From Holophagales bacterium (GTDB lineage Bacteria > Acidobacteriota > Thermoanaerobaculia > Multivoradales > Multivoraceae), in assembly GCA_009836625.1 (NCBI GenBank), contig VXVC01000002.1, forward strand, positions 140,722-204,721: a stretch of 64,000 nucleotides of DNA, read 5' to 3'. Shown here in pieces: positions 1-11,124 of this stretch; position 1 is the first letter of the stretch, and every line of letters starts with the position of its first letter. The position numbers were made by a program, and so were the translations under genes. Under the pieces are notes generated by a model. The model did not search any database, was not told the DNA's origin, and was given only the letters and a program-made list of their open reading frames with translations.

Positions 1-1
1 G

Positions 2-2539
<2,538 letters not shown>

Positions 2540-2551
2540 AGGAGCGGGGGG

Positions 2552-4228
2552 CTATCCGGCCCGCGCCGCCGCCTTCTTCTCCCGCTTCTCCCGCTTCTCC
2601 CGCTCGAGCGCGGCCGTGCGGTCGAGGTGGTCGTCGCCCAGGCGCTCCAGGTACTCGTCGTAGCTGCCGAGGAAGTCGTTGACGCCCTGGTCCGAGATTT
2701 CGATGATCCGGGTCGCCAGCCGGCTCACGAACCAGCGGTCGTGGGAGACGAGGAGCAGCGTGCCCTGGTAGGCGGAGAGGCCTTCGACCAGAGCCTCGAT
2801 CGCCTCCAGGTCGAGGTGGTTGGTGGGCTCGTCGAGCACGAGCACGTTCGGCTTGAGAACGACGTGGCGGCAGAACAGCAGCCGCGCGGCCTCGCCGCCG
2901 GAGAGGCTGCCGATCCGCTTGACCGCCTCGTCCTTCGTGAACAGGACGGCGCCGAGCTGGCCGCGGACGAAACCGATCGGCTCGCCCGGGCAGCAATCCC
3001 AGAGCCAGCTCTCGACCGTCTTCCGCTCGGCTCCTTCCTTGTCGAGTAACTGCTCGCGGTGGTCCTGGGCGAAGTAGCCGGGGTGGGTCTCGTACCCCCA
3101 GTCCACCTCGCCGGCGTCGGCCCGGACCTCGCCGAGCGCGATCTTGAGCAGGGTCGACTTGCCGATGCCGTTCGGCCCGATCACCGCGACCCGTTCGCCG
3201 CGGCCGACCTCGAGCGAGACGTCGTCGAGCACCTGGTTGTCGCCGTAGCTCTTCGAGATCCCTTCCAGGGTCAGCACGCGCTTGCCCGAGGGCCGCCGCG
3301 AGTCGAAGCGGAACAGCGGGTAGCGGCGCGAACTCTGCGGCAGCGGCTCGATCGTCATGCGGTTGATCAGCTTCACGCGGCTCTGGGCCTGGCGCGCCTT
3401 GCTGGCCTTGTACCGGAAGCGGTCGACGAACTTCTGGTGGTGGTCGATCTCCTGCTGCCGCTGCGCGATCTCGGCTTCCCGGCGGGCGCGCTCCTCGACC
3501 TTCTTCCGCTCGAAGTTGGAGTAGGCGCCGGGATAGGCGGTCAGGGTCTCGTAGTCGATGTCGAGGATCTGCGTGCAGACGTTGTCGAGGAAGCGGTGGT
3601 CGTGGGAGACGACGACCACCACCCCCTTGAAGTCGGTCAGGAACTTCTCGAGCCAGCGGATCGACAGGATGTCGAGGTGGTTGGTCGGTTCGTCGAGCAG
3701 CAGGACGTCCGGTGCCGCGGCCAGAGTCTGGGCCAGCAGCACACGGAGCTTGAAACCGCCGGACAGGATCGAGAGCGGTTCCCGGTGGACCTCCGTGTCG
3801 ATTCCCAGTCCCTCCAGGATCTCGGCCGCGCGCGACTCCAGGGAGTAGCCGTCCCAGCGCATCACGACCTCCTCGAGGTCGGCGTAGCGGTCGCCGTCGA
3901 AGTGCTCGTCGGCCCGTTCGAGCAGGCGGTCTTTTTCGACCATCGCGTCCCAGAGTTCGGCGTTGCCCATCATGACGACGTCGAGGATCGGCACCGTCTC
4001 GTACTCGAAGTGGTCCTGCTTCAGCACTCCGAGCCGGCAACGCTTGGGGATGGAGATCGAGCCCTCGCTGGCCGGTTCCTCGTCGCTCAGGATGCGCAGC
4101 AGGGTCGACTTTCCCGATCCGTTGGAGCCCACGATGCCGTACCGCTCGCCCTTGGCGAAACGAACGGTCGCGCCCTCGAACAGGGTCTGCTCGCCGAAGC
4201 TCTTGGCGAGGTTGGAGATGGAGATCAT
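2552..4228 (-). CDS. ABC-F family ATPase, YbiT-like
   Basis: Soluble double-ATPase of the ABC-F family, which acts on ribosomes rather than in membrane transport. It is 558 aa. Domain 1 has Walker A GSNGSGKS, signature LSGGF and Walker B LLLDEPTNHLD. Domain 2 has GPNGIGKS, LSGGE and LVLDEPTNHLD. The two are joined by a charged helical linker (about residues 240-290) typical of ABC-F proteins, and a Lys/Glu/Arg-rich tail ends the protein. The sequence resembles E. coli YbiT from end to end. ATG start at 4228. It is transcribed divergently from the next gene across a 152-bp gap. The exact ribosomal role cannot be read from sequence. Confidence 0.93.
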   Translation of the reverse strand: MISISNLAKSFGEQTLFEGATVRFAKGERYGIVGSNGSGKSTLLRILSDEEPASEGSISIPKRCRLGVLKQDHFEYETVPILDVVMMGNAELWDAMVEKDRLLERADEHFDGDRYADLEEVVMRWDGYSLESRAAEILEGLGIDTEVHREPLSILSGGFKLRVLLAQTLAAAPDVLLLDEPTNHLDILSIRWLEKFLTDFKGVVVVVSHDHRFLDNVCTQILDIDYETLTAYPGAYSNFERKKVEERARREAEIAQRQQEIDHHQKFVDRFRYKASKARQAQSRVKLINRMTIEPLPQSSRRYPLFRFDSRRPSGKRVLTLEGISKSYGDNQVLDDVSLEVGRGERVAVIGPNGIGKSTLLKIALGEVRADAGEVDWGYETHPGYFAQDHREQLLDKEGAERKTVESWLWDCCPGEPIGFVRGQLGAVLFTKDEAVKRIGSLSGGEAARLLFCRHVVLKPNVLVLDEPTNHLDLEAIEALVEGLSAYQGTLLLVSHDRWFVSRLATRIIEISDQGVNDFLGSYDEYLERLGDDHLDRTAALEREKREKREKKAAARAG

Positions 4229-4380
4229 GGGTTAGGCTGCGCGGCTGGAAGGCGGCGCGGCGGCGCCGGAATGTCGGGGCGTGGGATGCCGTTGTTCCCG
4301 CAACGGAGGCTCGATCTGGCCGCTCTCCGAGCCGAGTTCAGAATAGCAACGCATGAACATCAGACGGACGCGAGACGACC

Positions 4381-5346
4381 ATGTCGAGTGAGCTGCGCCG
4401 CAAGACCCGCGCGGCTGCGCCAGGCGGGGCGCTTGCCTCCGTACTTCCCGCCGTCGGCTGGGCCGGAGGCGCCTTTCTGGGCGCCGTGCTGGTCTTCGGG
4501 GGAGTCGTCAAGGCGCTCGACCCGCAGGCGTTCGTCAAGCTGGTAGAGATCGAGGGGCTCGATTTCCTGCTGCCGGCCGTCGTGGTCACCGCGATCGCGC
4601 TGGCGCTCGAGATGGGTCTCGGCAGCGCTCTGATCCTGGGGCTTCGCCGGATGTGGGTGCTCGGGCCGTCGGCGCTCCTCGTCGCCTTCTTCCTGTTTCT
4701 CACCGGCCGCGCCTACTACCGCGACCTGCGCGGCATCGCGACCGAGGACGAAGCCGGCTGCGGCTGCTTCGGCAACCTGGTCGAGCGGACACCGGCGGAG
4801 GCGTTCTGGCAGGACCTGGCGCTCATGGTGCCGGCGCTGGCGCTGGCCTTCCTCGGCCGGCGCGCGGCCGACGGCATGCCCTGGATCCGGCTCGCCGTCG
4901 TCGGCACGCTGACGGTGGGGCTGCTCGCCTTCGCCCGCGCCGCGCCGGATCTCCCGCTCGACAACATCGCGACGCGGCTGAAGCCCGATCTTGTGATCGA
5001 CGAGATCTGCAGCGGCGACGGCGTCAGCCGGCTCTGCCTGAGCACGATCGTGCCGGAGCTGGAAGAGGGCGAACACTGGCTGGTCATCGCCGACCTGGAC
5101 GAAGACCTCGGCAAGGCCGTCGACGCCCTGAACCAGCACGTCTTCGCCGGTGGCCGGATGTGGGTCCTCAGCTCGGCGACGCCGGATGAGAACCGGACGT
5201 TCTTCTGGTCCTACGGCCCCGCCTTCGAGATCCGCGAGGCGCCGCCGACGTTTCTGAATCCGCTCTACCGGACGCTGCCGCGGTCGTTCCGGGTCGAGGA
5301 CGGCGTGGTGGTCGAGACGGTGTCGGGTTTTCCGCCGGAGCCGTAG
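4381..5346 (+). CDS. MauE/DoxX-type membrane protein with extra C-terminal domain
   Basis: 321 aa. The first half has about four to five hydrophobic segments and the small MauE/DoxX signature, including a GCGCFG cysteine motif after the second helix pair, as in membrane proteins linked to quinone or disulfide redox chemistry. The second half (about residues 200-321) is soluble, begins with a CSGDG...RLC cysteine pair and ends in a domain I cannot assign, possibly thioredoxin-like. ATG start at 4381. Its last 82 bases overlap the 3' end of the convergent luxC-like gene, so one of the two stop regions may be regulated or poorly conserved. Function beyond membrane redox is unknown. Confidence 0.75.
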   Translation: MSSELRRKTRAAAPGGALASVLPAVGWAGGAFLGAVLVFGGVVKALDPQAFVKLVEIEGLDFLLPAVVVTAIALALEMGLGSALILGLRRMWVLGPSALLVAFFLFLTGRAYYRDLRGIATEDEAGCGCFGNLVERTPAEAFWQDLALMVPALALAFLGRRAADGMPWIRLAVVGTLTVGLLAFARAAPDLPLDNIATRLKPDLVIDEICSGDGVSRLCLSTIVPELEEGEHWLVIADLDEDLGKAVDALNQHVFAGGRMWVLSSATPDENRTFFWSYGPAFEIREAPPTFLNPLYRTLPRSFRVEDGVVVETVSGFPPEP

Positions 5347-6491
5347 GCGAACCCGGCGGCCAGATCGATGCCGCCGTTTCGCCAGGCGGCGTCGGTCGCC
5401 TGGAGTTGGCCGGCGGGGGCGAAGCGCGAGACGCCGGCTTGCTTGAAGGCGCGGCGGACGGTCGCGGGCAGGTGGCCGGCCACCGCTATGCCCTGAAGCC
5501 GGCTGCTCCAGTCGTCTAGGCGCGGGACGCCTTCGATCGGGTGGATGCGGACGGTGCGCAGGCCGGGCGACGGAGTGATCCGCGGGTCGGGGTCGACGAT
5601 GACGGTGCCGGCGTCGAGTGCGTCTCCATGCCAGTCGAGGCCTCGGAGGTCGGCGTCCTCGCGGGCGAGGCGGACGCCGGCACGGTCGGAGGTGTTGCTC
5701 CGGCCGGGTGGGAGATCAAGTGCGAGTTCGCTGAGGCTCTTCGCAAGGGCGGCAGCGAAGCTGGGGGCGGTGTCCGGTTCGGCTAAGACGGCGTGGACGG
5801 ACAGGCAGCCGCGCTGGTCGAAGGTCGCGATGTCGAGGGCCATGCCGCGGGCGGCCTCCCTCCGGTCGGCGCCGGGACCGACCCAGCCGAGGCTGAGCCT
5901 GGGGCCGAAGGCGATGAGGCTGCGGTTTACAGCGGACTGGAGGGCATTGATCGTTGCCTCCCCGCCGTAGGCCACGACGAGGCGGGCGGAGGCGTGGAGT
6001 GGCGTCTCGACCGCTTCGTCGCCGCCCGTCCAGGTGACGGCGGCGTAGGCGTCGTGCAGCTTGGGTAGTCGCCGGCCGAGGGCGCCGAGGAAGGCCGGCG
6101 CGAAGTGGGGCTCGGCACGGGCGGACTTGAACAGAACGGGAGCGCGTGCCGCGAGCGCTGGCAGGAGGGACTGGAGGATCAGGCCGGGGGGCTCGGCCGG
6201 AAGAACGACCAGGCTGAAGCCGTCCTCCCGTTGGCGGTGCGGCCGCTGCAGTTCGGCGGCCGCAGCATCCCCGAGCATGCCTTCGCCGATGCTCCTCAGG
6301 CCGTGGCTCAGGCCGGCCGGTGAGAGGCCCGTGGATCGAAGCAGGTCAGGGTCGAGGTCGCGGCGCTCCGGGCTGTTGGCATCGAGGAAGGCCGTCAGGG
6401 TTTCGTTCCAAGCGGTGAGCAGAGCGTCGCCCGGGATGGCGCGGAGGGCCGGCGTGGCTGCGGCCAGCCGTTCCGCCACGCGGCTCGTCAT
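5265..6491 (-). CDS. Acyl-CoA reductase, LuxC-like
   Basis: 408 aa aldehyde-dehydrogenase-like protein of the LuxC family, which reduces an activated fatty acyl group to the aldehyde with NADPH. The segment DQRGCLSVHAV carries the expected nucleophilic Cys. The ATG at 6491 overlaps the stop of the luxE-like gene by four bases (ATGA), so the pair is translationally coupled, as expected for partners in one fatty-aldehyde pathway. No luxA or luxB lies nearby, so bioluminescence is not suggested; fatty aldehyde or alcohol production is more likely. The C-terminus runs 82 bp into the convergent membrane-protein gene and its last 25 residues are low in complexity. Confidence 0.82.
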   Translation of the reverse strand: MTSRVAERLAAATPALRAIPGDALLTAWNETLTAFLDANSPERRDLDPDLLRSTGLSPAGLSHGLRSIGEGMLGDAAAAELQRPHRQREDGFSLVVLPAEPPGLILQSLLPALAARAPVLFKSARAEPHFAPAFLGALGRRLPKLHDAYAAVTWTGGDEAVETPLHASARLVVAYGGEATINALQSAVNRSLIAFGPRLSLGWVGPGADRREAARGMALDIATFDQRGCLSVHAVLAEPDTAPSFAAALAKSLSELALDLPPGRSNTSDRAGVRLAREDADLRGLDWHGDALDAGTVIVDPDPRITPSPGLRTVRIHPIEGVPRLDDWSSRLQGIAVAGHLPATVRRAFKQAGVSRFAPAGQLQATDAAWRNGGIDLAAGFAYGSGGKPDTVSTTTPSSTRNDRGSVR

Positions 6492-7543
6492 ACAGCGCCC
6501 AGTTCCTCGGCGGTCAGCGAACAGCCCCGCAGTTCGGCGCCGCTGGCGCGGCCGAGCAGGCGGAAGGCGTCGCCTTCCCGGACGCCGAGGTCCTCGGTAA
6601 GGACGTGGCAGACGGAGCCGACGTTCGCGAGATCGAAGAAGGCGAGAAGCCCGGTTTCGCCGTCCTCGACCTCTTCGAGTGACTCCGGATCGAGGACCCG
6701 GAACGGCATCCACGGCGGCGTGTGCAGCCGCTCGCCGCCGGGTCGGGAGTAGGCCTGGCTGGTCAGTTCGGTCATGCCGTACTCGCGGACCACGGCGTCC
6801 GGGTCGAGGCCGAGGAGGGTGCGGTTGCGTCGCCGGACCGCCTCGGGGGTCGTCTCCAGGCTCCGCCCCTTGAAGCCGCCGGTTTCGAAGACCCGGCTGC
6901 CCGGGGGAAGCCGGATGGGGCCTCCAGCTTCGCTTTCGAGCCGGTCGAGCAGCAGGACGAGGGCCAGGGCGGTGGCGAGGACGAGGACGGGCTCGCCTTC
7001 CGCCTGCGCCCGGAGCCAGCGGCAGGCGAGGTGCAGGTCGATGCCGGCGTCCTGGACCGCCCAGGCGCTGCCGGGCGCTGCGTGGCGCTCGAAGACATGC
7101 GCCGCCATGAAGGAGAGACTCGAGTCGGGAGCGATCGCGCGGTCGGGGATGAGCGAGAGGGTCGGAAGGCGCTCCGCGCCCGCGGGCAGGCAGGCGTCGG
7201 CGAAGGAGGCGTCGATCACGGTCCGGTAGAGGCCGGGGTAGGGGTGGTAGTGAACGCTCCGTCGTTCCGCGCCTCGCGTGGTGCCGCTGCTTCTGAAGAC
7301 CTCGCGGGGTTCGGCGGCGGCGAGCCTCAGCGACTTGAAGGCGGAAGTGGGCACGGCCGGGGCGGCGCGCCAGTCGTCGAGCGCGGCGGGGTCGACGCCG
7401 CGCCGGTCGCACAGGCGGCGGTAGGGCTCGACCCGCTCGTACCCGAAGCGGGCGGCGGCCGCGGCAAGCTCGACGAACTCGCCGTCGAAGGCGCCATCGC
7501 CCGCGACGATGAAGGGTTCGATCCGCTGAAGCAGAGTCGTCAC
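6488..7543 (-). CDS. Acyl-protein synthetase, LuxE-like
   Basis: 351 aa adenylate-forming enzyme of the LuxE family, which activates a fatty acid as acyl-AMP and passes it to the reductase. Recognisable motifs are FRSSGTTRG (the Ser/Thr/Gly AMP-binding loop), EYGMTELTSQAY and the conserved TEDLG stretch near the C-terminus. The start is GTG7543, which overlaps the helicase stop by four bases (GTGA). A longer reading from 7660 would run through the helicase C-terminus as Arg-rich antisense-like sequence and is not supported. The protein sits between the nuclease-helicase and luxC-like genes in a three-gene operon. Confidence 0.82.
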   Translation of the reverse strand: MTTLLQRIEPFIVAGDGAFDGEFVELAAAAARFGYERVEPYRRLCDRRGVDPAALDDWRAAPAVPTSAFKSLRLAAAEPREVFRSSGTTRGAERRSVHYHPYPGLYRTVIDASFADACLPAGAERLPTLSLIPDRAIAPDSSLSFMAAHVFERHAAPGSAWAVQDAGIDLHLACRWLRAQAEGEPVLVLATALALVLLLDRLESEAGGPIRLPPGSRVFETGGFKGRSLETTPEAVRRRNRTLLGLDPDAVVREYGMTELTSQAYSRPGGERLHTPPWMPFRVLDPESLEEVEDGETGLLAFFDLANVGSVCHVLTEDLGVREGDAFRLLGRASGAELRGCSLTAEELGAV

Positions 7544-10023
7544 GACCGGTCTTCCGCGCCGGCCGCGAGCGGCGCCGCCTCGTCGAAGAAGACGGCTGCG
7601 GTGGTGGCCGGATGGCCGGCGATGTCGGCTTCTTCGTCGCCGTCGGACCCGGGCCACCACTCCGCGGGCAGGTGCCGCCGGTAGGGGCGCTGCAGGAAGC
7701 GGCGGTCGAACAGGGCGATGACGCCGCGGTCTTCGGCGGAGCGGATCAGCCGGCCGGCGGCCTGGACCACGCGGGTCATTCCCGGAACGACGAAGGCGTA
7801 CTCGAAGCCGCGCTCGAAGCGCTCGTCGTAGTAGGCCTGAAGCAGCTTCTGCTCCATCGTCACCGCGGGCAGGCAGGGGCCGACCACGGCCACCGCGAGC
7901 AGCGCGTCGCCCGGGTAGTCGACGCCTTCCGAGAACACGCCGCCCGCCACGGCCAGGAGCAGCACATCGCCCTGGAGCGGATTCGTCAACGCGTCGAGCA
8001 CTTCCTTCCGCTTCTCCTCGCTGGTCGTCTGCTGCTGGACCAGGACGGTGCGGCCGCAGTCTGGGAGCCGCTCCTGGACCTCGGCGAGGAATCGGTAGCT
8101 GGGGAAGATCGCCATCGAGTTGCCGGGAACGGAGCGGGCGAACTCGGCAAGCCGGTCGGCGATCGGGCCGTAGTTCTCGTCACGGACCCGGTACGTGGTG
8201 GTGACCGAGGTGTCGACGACGACCCGGCGGTTTTCGGCTGGAAAGGCGCTCGGCACGTCGAGGGTCGAGGTGCGGGCCGCGTCGAGGCCGAGCAGGTCGC
8301 GGTAGAACTCGAACGGCTGCAGGGTCGCGGACAGGCCGATGGTCGAGCGGCAGCGGTTGATCGTGGCTCCCAGAAAGGAGCTCGCGTCCTTGCACAGGAT
8401 GGCCAGGCTGGGCTCGCGGTCGATTCGCCGGAACAGGAAGCTGAAGGACTCCGCGTGTTTCGGCTGCGAGGCGAGCTGGAGGGTGTTCAGGAACCGCAGC
8501 AGCTCGAAGTAGAGCTCGACGAAGGCGTCGTTGGCTGCGAAGGAACGGGTGTCCCGGCGAAACTCCAGGTAGTCCACGAAGCCCCGGTCGAAGGCGCCCC
8601 GCAGGCGCCAGAGCTGCTCTTCGGGCGGGGCGCCCTCGGCCACCGCGTTGCGGTCTGGCGCGTCTACTGCCAGGTCGACCTCGCCCTGGATCAGCTCCTC
8701 CAGGGCGGCGCAGAGTTCCCGCAGGCGCTCGGTCGGCCCGCCCTCGGTGCCGCGGGCGGCCCGGCGCAGACCCGCCCGGGCCGCCCGGCAGCTTGCTGCC
8801 GAGAGCTCCGGGCTGTAGTAGCCGCGGCCGCGGTCGATCAGGTTGTGGATCTCGTCGACGACGAGGACGGTGCCGGAGAGGTCGGCGTCGCCCTGGAACT
8901 CGGTCAGCTTGACGAAGGGGTCGAGCGCGTAGTTGTAGTCGCCGACCACGACCTGGACCCGCCGGCCGAGTTCCAGGCTGATCTCGAAGGGGCATACCCG
9001 ATCCCCCTTCGAGACGTCGAAGATCGTGTCCGGCTTCAGCAGGCTGTGTCCGTCGAGCAACCGGGGGATGACCTGGCTTCGCTGGAGCTTGACGTAGTAG
9101 TCGCGGGCGTACTGGCAGTAGTCCTCGTGGCAGATGATCTCGTCGTTCGCGCACATCCGCGCCTTGGCCCGGAGGTGCAGGGCGTGGAAGGCCCGCTCCC
9201 GGTTCAGCAGGTCGATGACCTGGTTCGCCATCGCCTGCTGGGTGTTCTTGGCGGTGAGCACGAACACCCGCAGGTCATGCGCCAGCGCCTCCCGGAGCAC
9301 CGGGTAGAGGACAGCGGCGGTCTTGCCCAGCCCGGTCGGCGCCTGGACCAGCAGGTGCTCGCGCTGCTCGACCGCGAGGCCCGCGCGGTCGATGATCTCC
9401 TGCTGGCCGGGCCGGGGCTGGTGGAAGGGGAACTCGAGCCGCTCCGCCGCCAGCTCGCGGCGCTGGCGCTCCGCTCTCTCCGCTTCGTACTCGCGAACGA
9501 GCCGGTTGAGTCGCAGCCGGATGTCGGAGTCGAGCTCCTCGAAGTCGAGTTCCACGTCGAGGCGGTCGATCCCGGCGGTGCCGATCTCGATCAGCACGAG
9601 TTCGGCGCGCACCGGCAGCGCGGCGGCGACGCCCGAGCGGTGGACGATCCAGGCGTAGATCGCGGCCTGCCGGCGGTAGGTCGAGAGCAGCGCCGGCGAG
9701 GGGTCGGCGTTCGGGCGCACGGACTTGATCTCCTCGATCGCCAGCCGGCCGCCGGCGTCGCGGTAGAGCCCGTCGGCTCGGCCGGTCAGGGTCACCCTCC
9801 AGCCCCGGTGCTCGAACTCGAACGACAGCTCGACCTCGCGCCGGTAGCTCGGCTCGCGCTCCATCGCCTGTTCCTGGTAGCGGCTGTGGATCGCCTGGCC
9901 CACCCAGAGCCGCTCAAAGCCGCCCCGGTTGGCGAACCCGAGGTGCCTGGCGGCGCTGTGTTCGAGCAGGTCCGCCACGGACAGCCGGAGCGTCCTCCCG
10001 TCGTCGTCGAAACGCGGCGGCAT
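7540..10023 (-). CDS. Cas4-like nuclease fused to DinG/XPD-type helicase
   Basis: 827 aa. The N-terminal ~190 residues look like a RecB/Cas4-type PD-(D/E)XK nuclease, with GRADGLYRD followed by IEEIKSV. The rest is a superfamily-2 Rad3/XPD helicase. It has Walker A APTGLGKT at about residue 230 and four cysteines spaced as an Fe-S cluster (MCAND, IICHE, DYCQY, RVCPFE). It also has a DEIH Walker B box (VLVVDEIHNL) and the C-terminal arginine-finger motif QAAGRLIRS. It probably unwinds and processes single-stranded DNA ends during repair. ATG start at 10023. It is first gene of an operon with the luxE- and luxC-like genes and divergent from hflK, 63 bp away. Confidence 0.9.
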   Translation of the reverse strand: MPPRFDDDGRTLRLSVADLLEHSAARHLGFANRGGFERLWVGQAIHSRYQEQAMEREPSYRREVELSFEFEHRGWRVTLTGRADGLYRDAGGRLAIEEIKSVRPNADPSPALLSTYRRQAAIYAWIVHRSGVAAALPVRAELVLIEIGTAGIDRLDVELDFEELDSDIRLRLNRLVREYEAERAERQRRELAAERLEFPFHQPRPGQQEIIDRAGLAVEQREHLLVQAPTGLGKTAAVLYPVLREALAHDLRVFVLTAKNTQQAMANQVIDLLNRERAFHALHLRAKARMCANDEIICHEDYCQYARDYYVKLQRSQVIPRLLDGHSLLKPDTIFDVSKGDRVCPFEISLELGRRVQVVVGDYNYALDPFVKLTEFQGDADLSGTVLVVDEIHNLIDRGRGYYSPELSAASCRAARAGLRRAARGTEGGPTERLRELCAALEELIQGEVDLAVDAPDRNAVAEGAPPEEQLWRLRGAFDRGFVDYLEFRRDTRSFAANDAFVELYFELLRFLNTLQLASQPKHAESFSFLFRRIDREPSLAILCKDASSFLGATINRCRSTIGLSATLQPFEFYRDLLGLDAARTSTLDVPSAFPAENRRVVVDTSVTTTYRVRDENYGPIADRLAEFARSVPGNSMAIFPSYRFLAEVQERLPDCGRTVLVQQQTTSEEKRKEVLDALTNPLQGDVLLLAVAGGVFSEGVDYPGDALLAVAVVGPCLPAVTMEQKLLQAYYDERFERGFEYAFVVPGMTRVVQAAGRLIRSAEDRGVIALFDRRFLQRPYRRHLPAEWWPGSDGDEEADIAGHPATTAAVFFDEAAPLAAGAEDRS

Positions 10024-10069
10024 AGGCGGTGAGCCTACCGCTCCGCCGGTTGTCTTCCGGGGGCCGATC

Positions 10070-10090
10070 GCATAGCCTCGTTTGCTATGC
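10070..10090 (+). promoter_or_regulatory. Inverted repeat spanning the hflK start codon
   Basis: GCATAGC and GCTATGC form a perfect 7-bp inverted repeat with a 7-base loop (CTCGTTT). The right arm contains the hflK ATG at 10087. No Shine-Dalgarno sequence precedes the ATG. As RNA this could hide the start codon; as DNA it could be an operator shared with the divergent helicase operon. Confidence 0.5.
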
Positions 10091-11124
10091 CTGACAACTT
10101 TCCTGGCGCCGACAGCCCCCTCGATCTCGGCAATGTAACCAAGGCGTTGCGCGAGCGCCTGGGCGGTCTGAAGATCATCGCCGTGGTGGTCGTGGCCGGC
10201 CTCCTTGCCCTTAACAGCGTGTACACGGTGCAGCCCGAGGAGGTGGGGGTCATCCTCCGTCTCGGCAAGTACGCCGGCACGACCGAGCCGGGCCTGCGCT
10301 TCAAGATCCCGCTGATCGACCGTTTGACGAAGGTGCCCGTGAGGCGCCAGTTGAAGCAGGAGTTCGGCTTCAGCAGCGAGAGCGTGGGCGTGCGAAGCTC
10401 CTTCGTGTCCAACCCGGACGAGGCGAACATGCTGACCGGCGACCTGAACGCCGCGGTCGTCGAGTGGGTGGTCCAGTACCGGGTCGTCGACCCCTACCAG
10501 TATCTCTTCCGGGTTCGCCGCCTGGACGCGACCTTCCGCGACATGAGCGAGGCGGTGATGCGCAAGGTGGTCGGGGACCGCACGGTGAACGAAGTGCTGA
10601 CCGTCGGCCGGGCCGAGATCGAGGGCGCGGTGAAGGTCGAGCTGCAGGCGCTGTGCAACCAGTACGAGACCGGGATCGCCATCGACCAGGTGGTGCTGCA
10701 GAGCAACAACCCGCCCGAACCGGTCAAGCCGTCCTTCAACGCGGTCAACCAGGCCGAGCAGGAGCTCGAGCGGCTGGTCAACGAAGCCGAGGCGGAGTAC
10801 AACCGGGTCATTCCCCGAGCCCAGGGTCAGGCGCTGCAGACGATCCAGCAGGCGGAGGGCTACGCGCTCGACCGGGTGAACCGGGCCCAGGGCGACGCGA
10901 CCCGTTTCAACGCCCTCTACGAGGAGTTCCGCCAGGCGCCGGAGGTAACGCGCAAGCGGCTGTTCATCGAGACGATGGAGCGGGTGCTACCGAAGGTGGG
11001 TCGGAAGATCGTCGTCGACGAGGACGTCGACGGTCTGACGCCGATCATGAGCTTCGAGGGAGTCAGCGCGGCGAGAACGTCGCGGCAGGTCGCGGCCCAG
11101 CAGGCCGGGGAGGGAACGCCGTGA
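10087..11124 (+). CDS. hflK: HflK-type SPFH membrane protein
   Basis: 345 aa inner-membrane protein of the SPFH/prohibitin family, which forms the HflKC cage around the FtsH protease. It has a short cytoplasmic N-terminus and one transmembrane helix (about residues 33-50). An SPFH domain follows, starting VYTVQPEEVGVILRLGKY, then a long charged coiled coil. The Gly-rich N-terminal extension found in some HflK proteins is absent. It overlaps hflC by four bases (GTGA), so the two subunits are coupled. The start codon lies inside a perfect inverted repeat. Confidence 0.92.
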   Translation: MPDNFPGADSPLDLGNVTKALRERLGGLKIIAVVVVAGLLALNSVYTVQPEEVGVILRLGKYAGTTEPGLRFKIPLIDRLTKVPVRRQLKQEFGFSSESVGVRSSFVSNPDEANMLTGDLNAAVVEWVVQYRVVDPYQYLFRVRRLDATFRDMSEAVMRKVVGDRTVNEVLTVGRAEIEGAVKVELQALCNQYETGIAIDQVVLQSNNPPEPVKPSFNAVNQAEQELERLVNEAEAEYNRVIPRAQGQALQTIQQAEGYALDRVNRAQGDATRFNALYEEFRQAPEVTRKRLFIETMERVLPKVGRKIVVDEDVDGLTPIMSFEGVSAARTSRQVAAQQAGEGTP

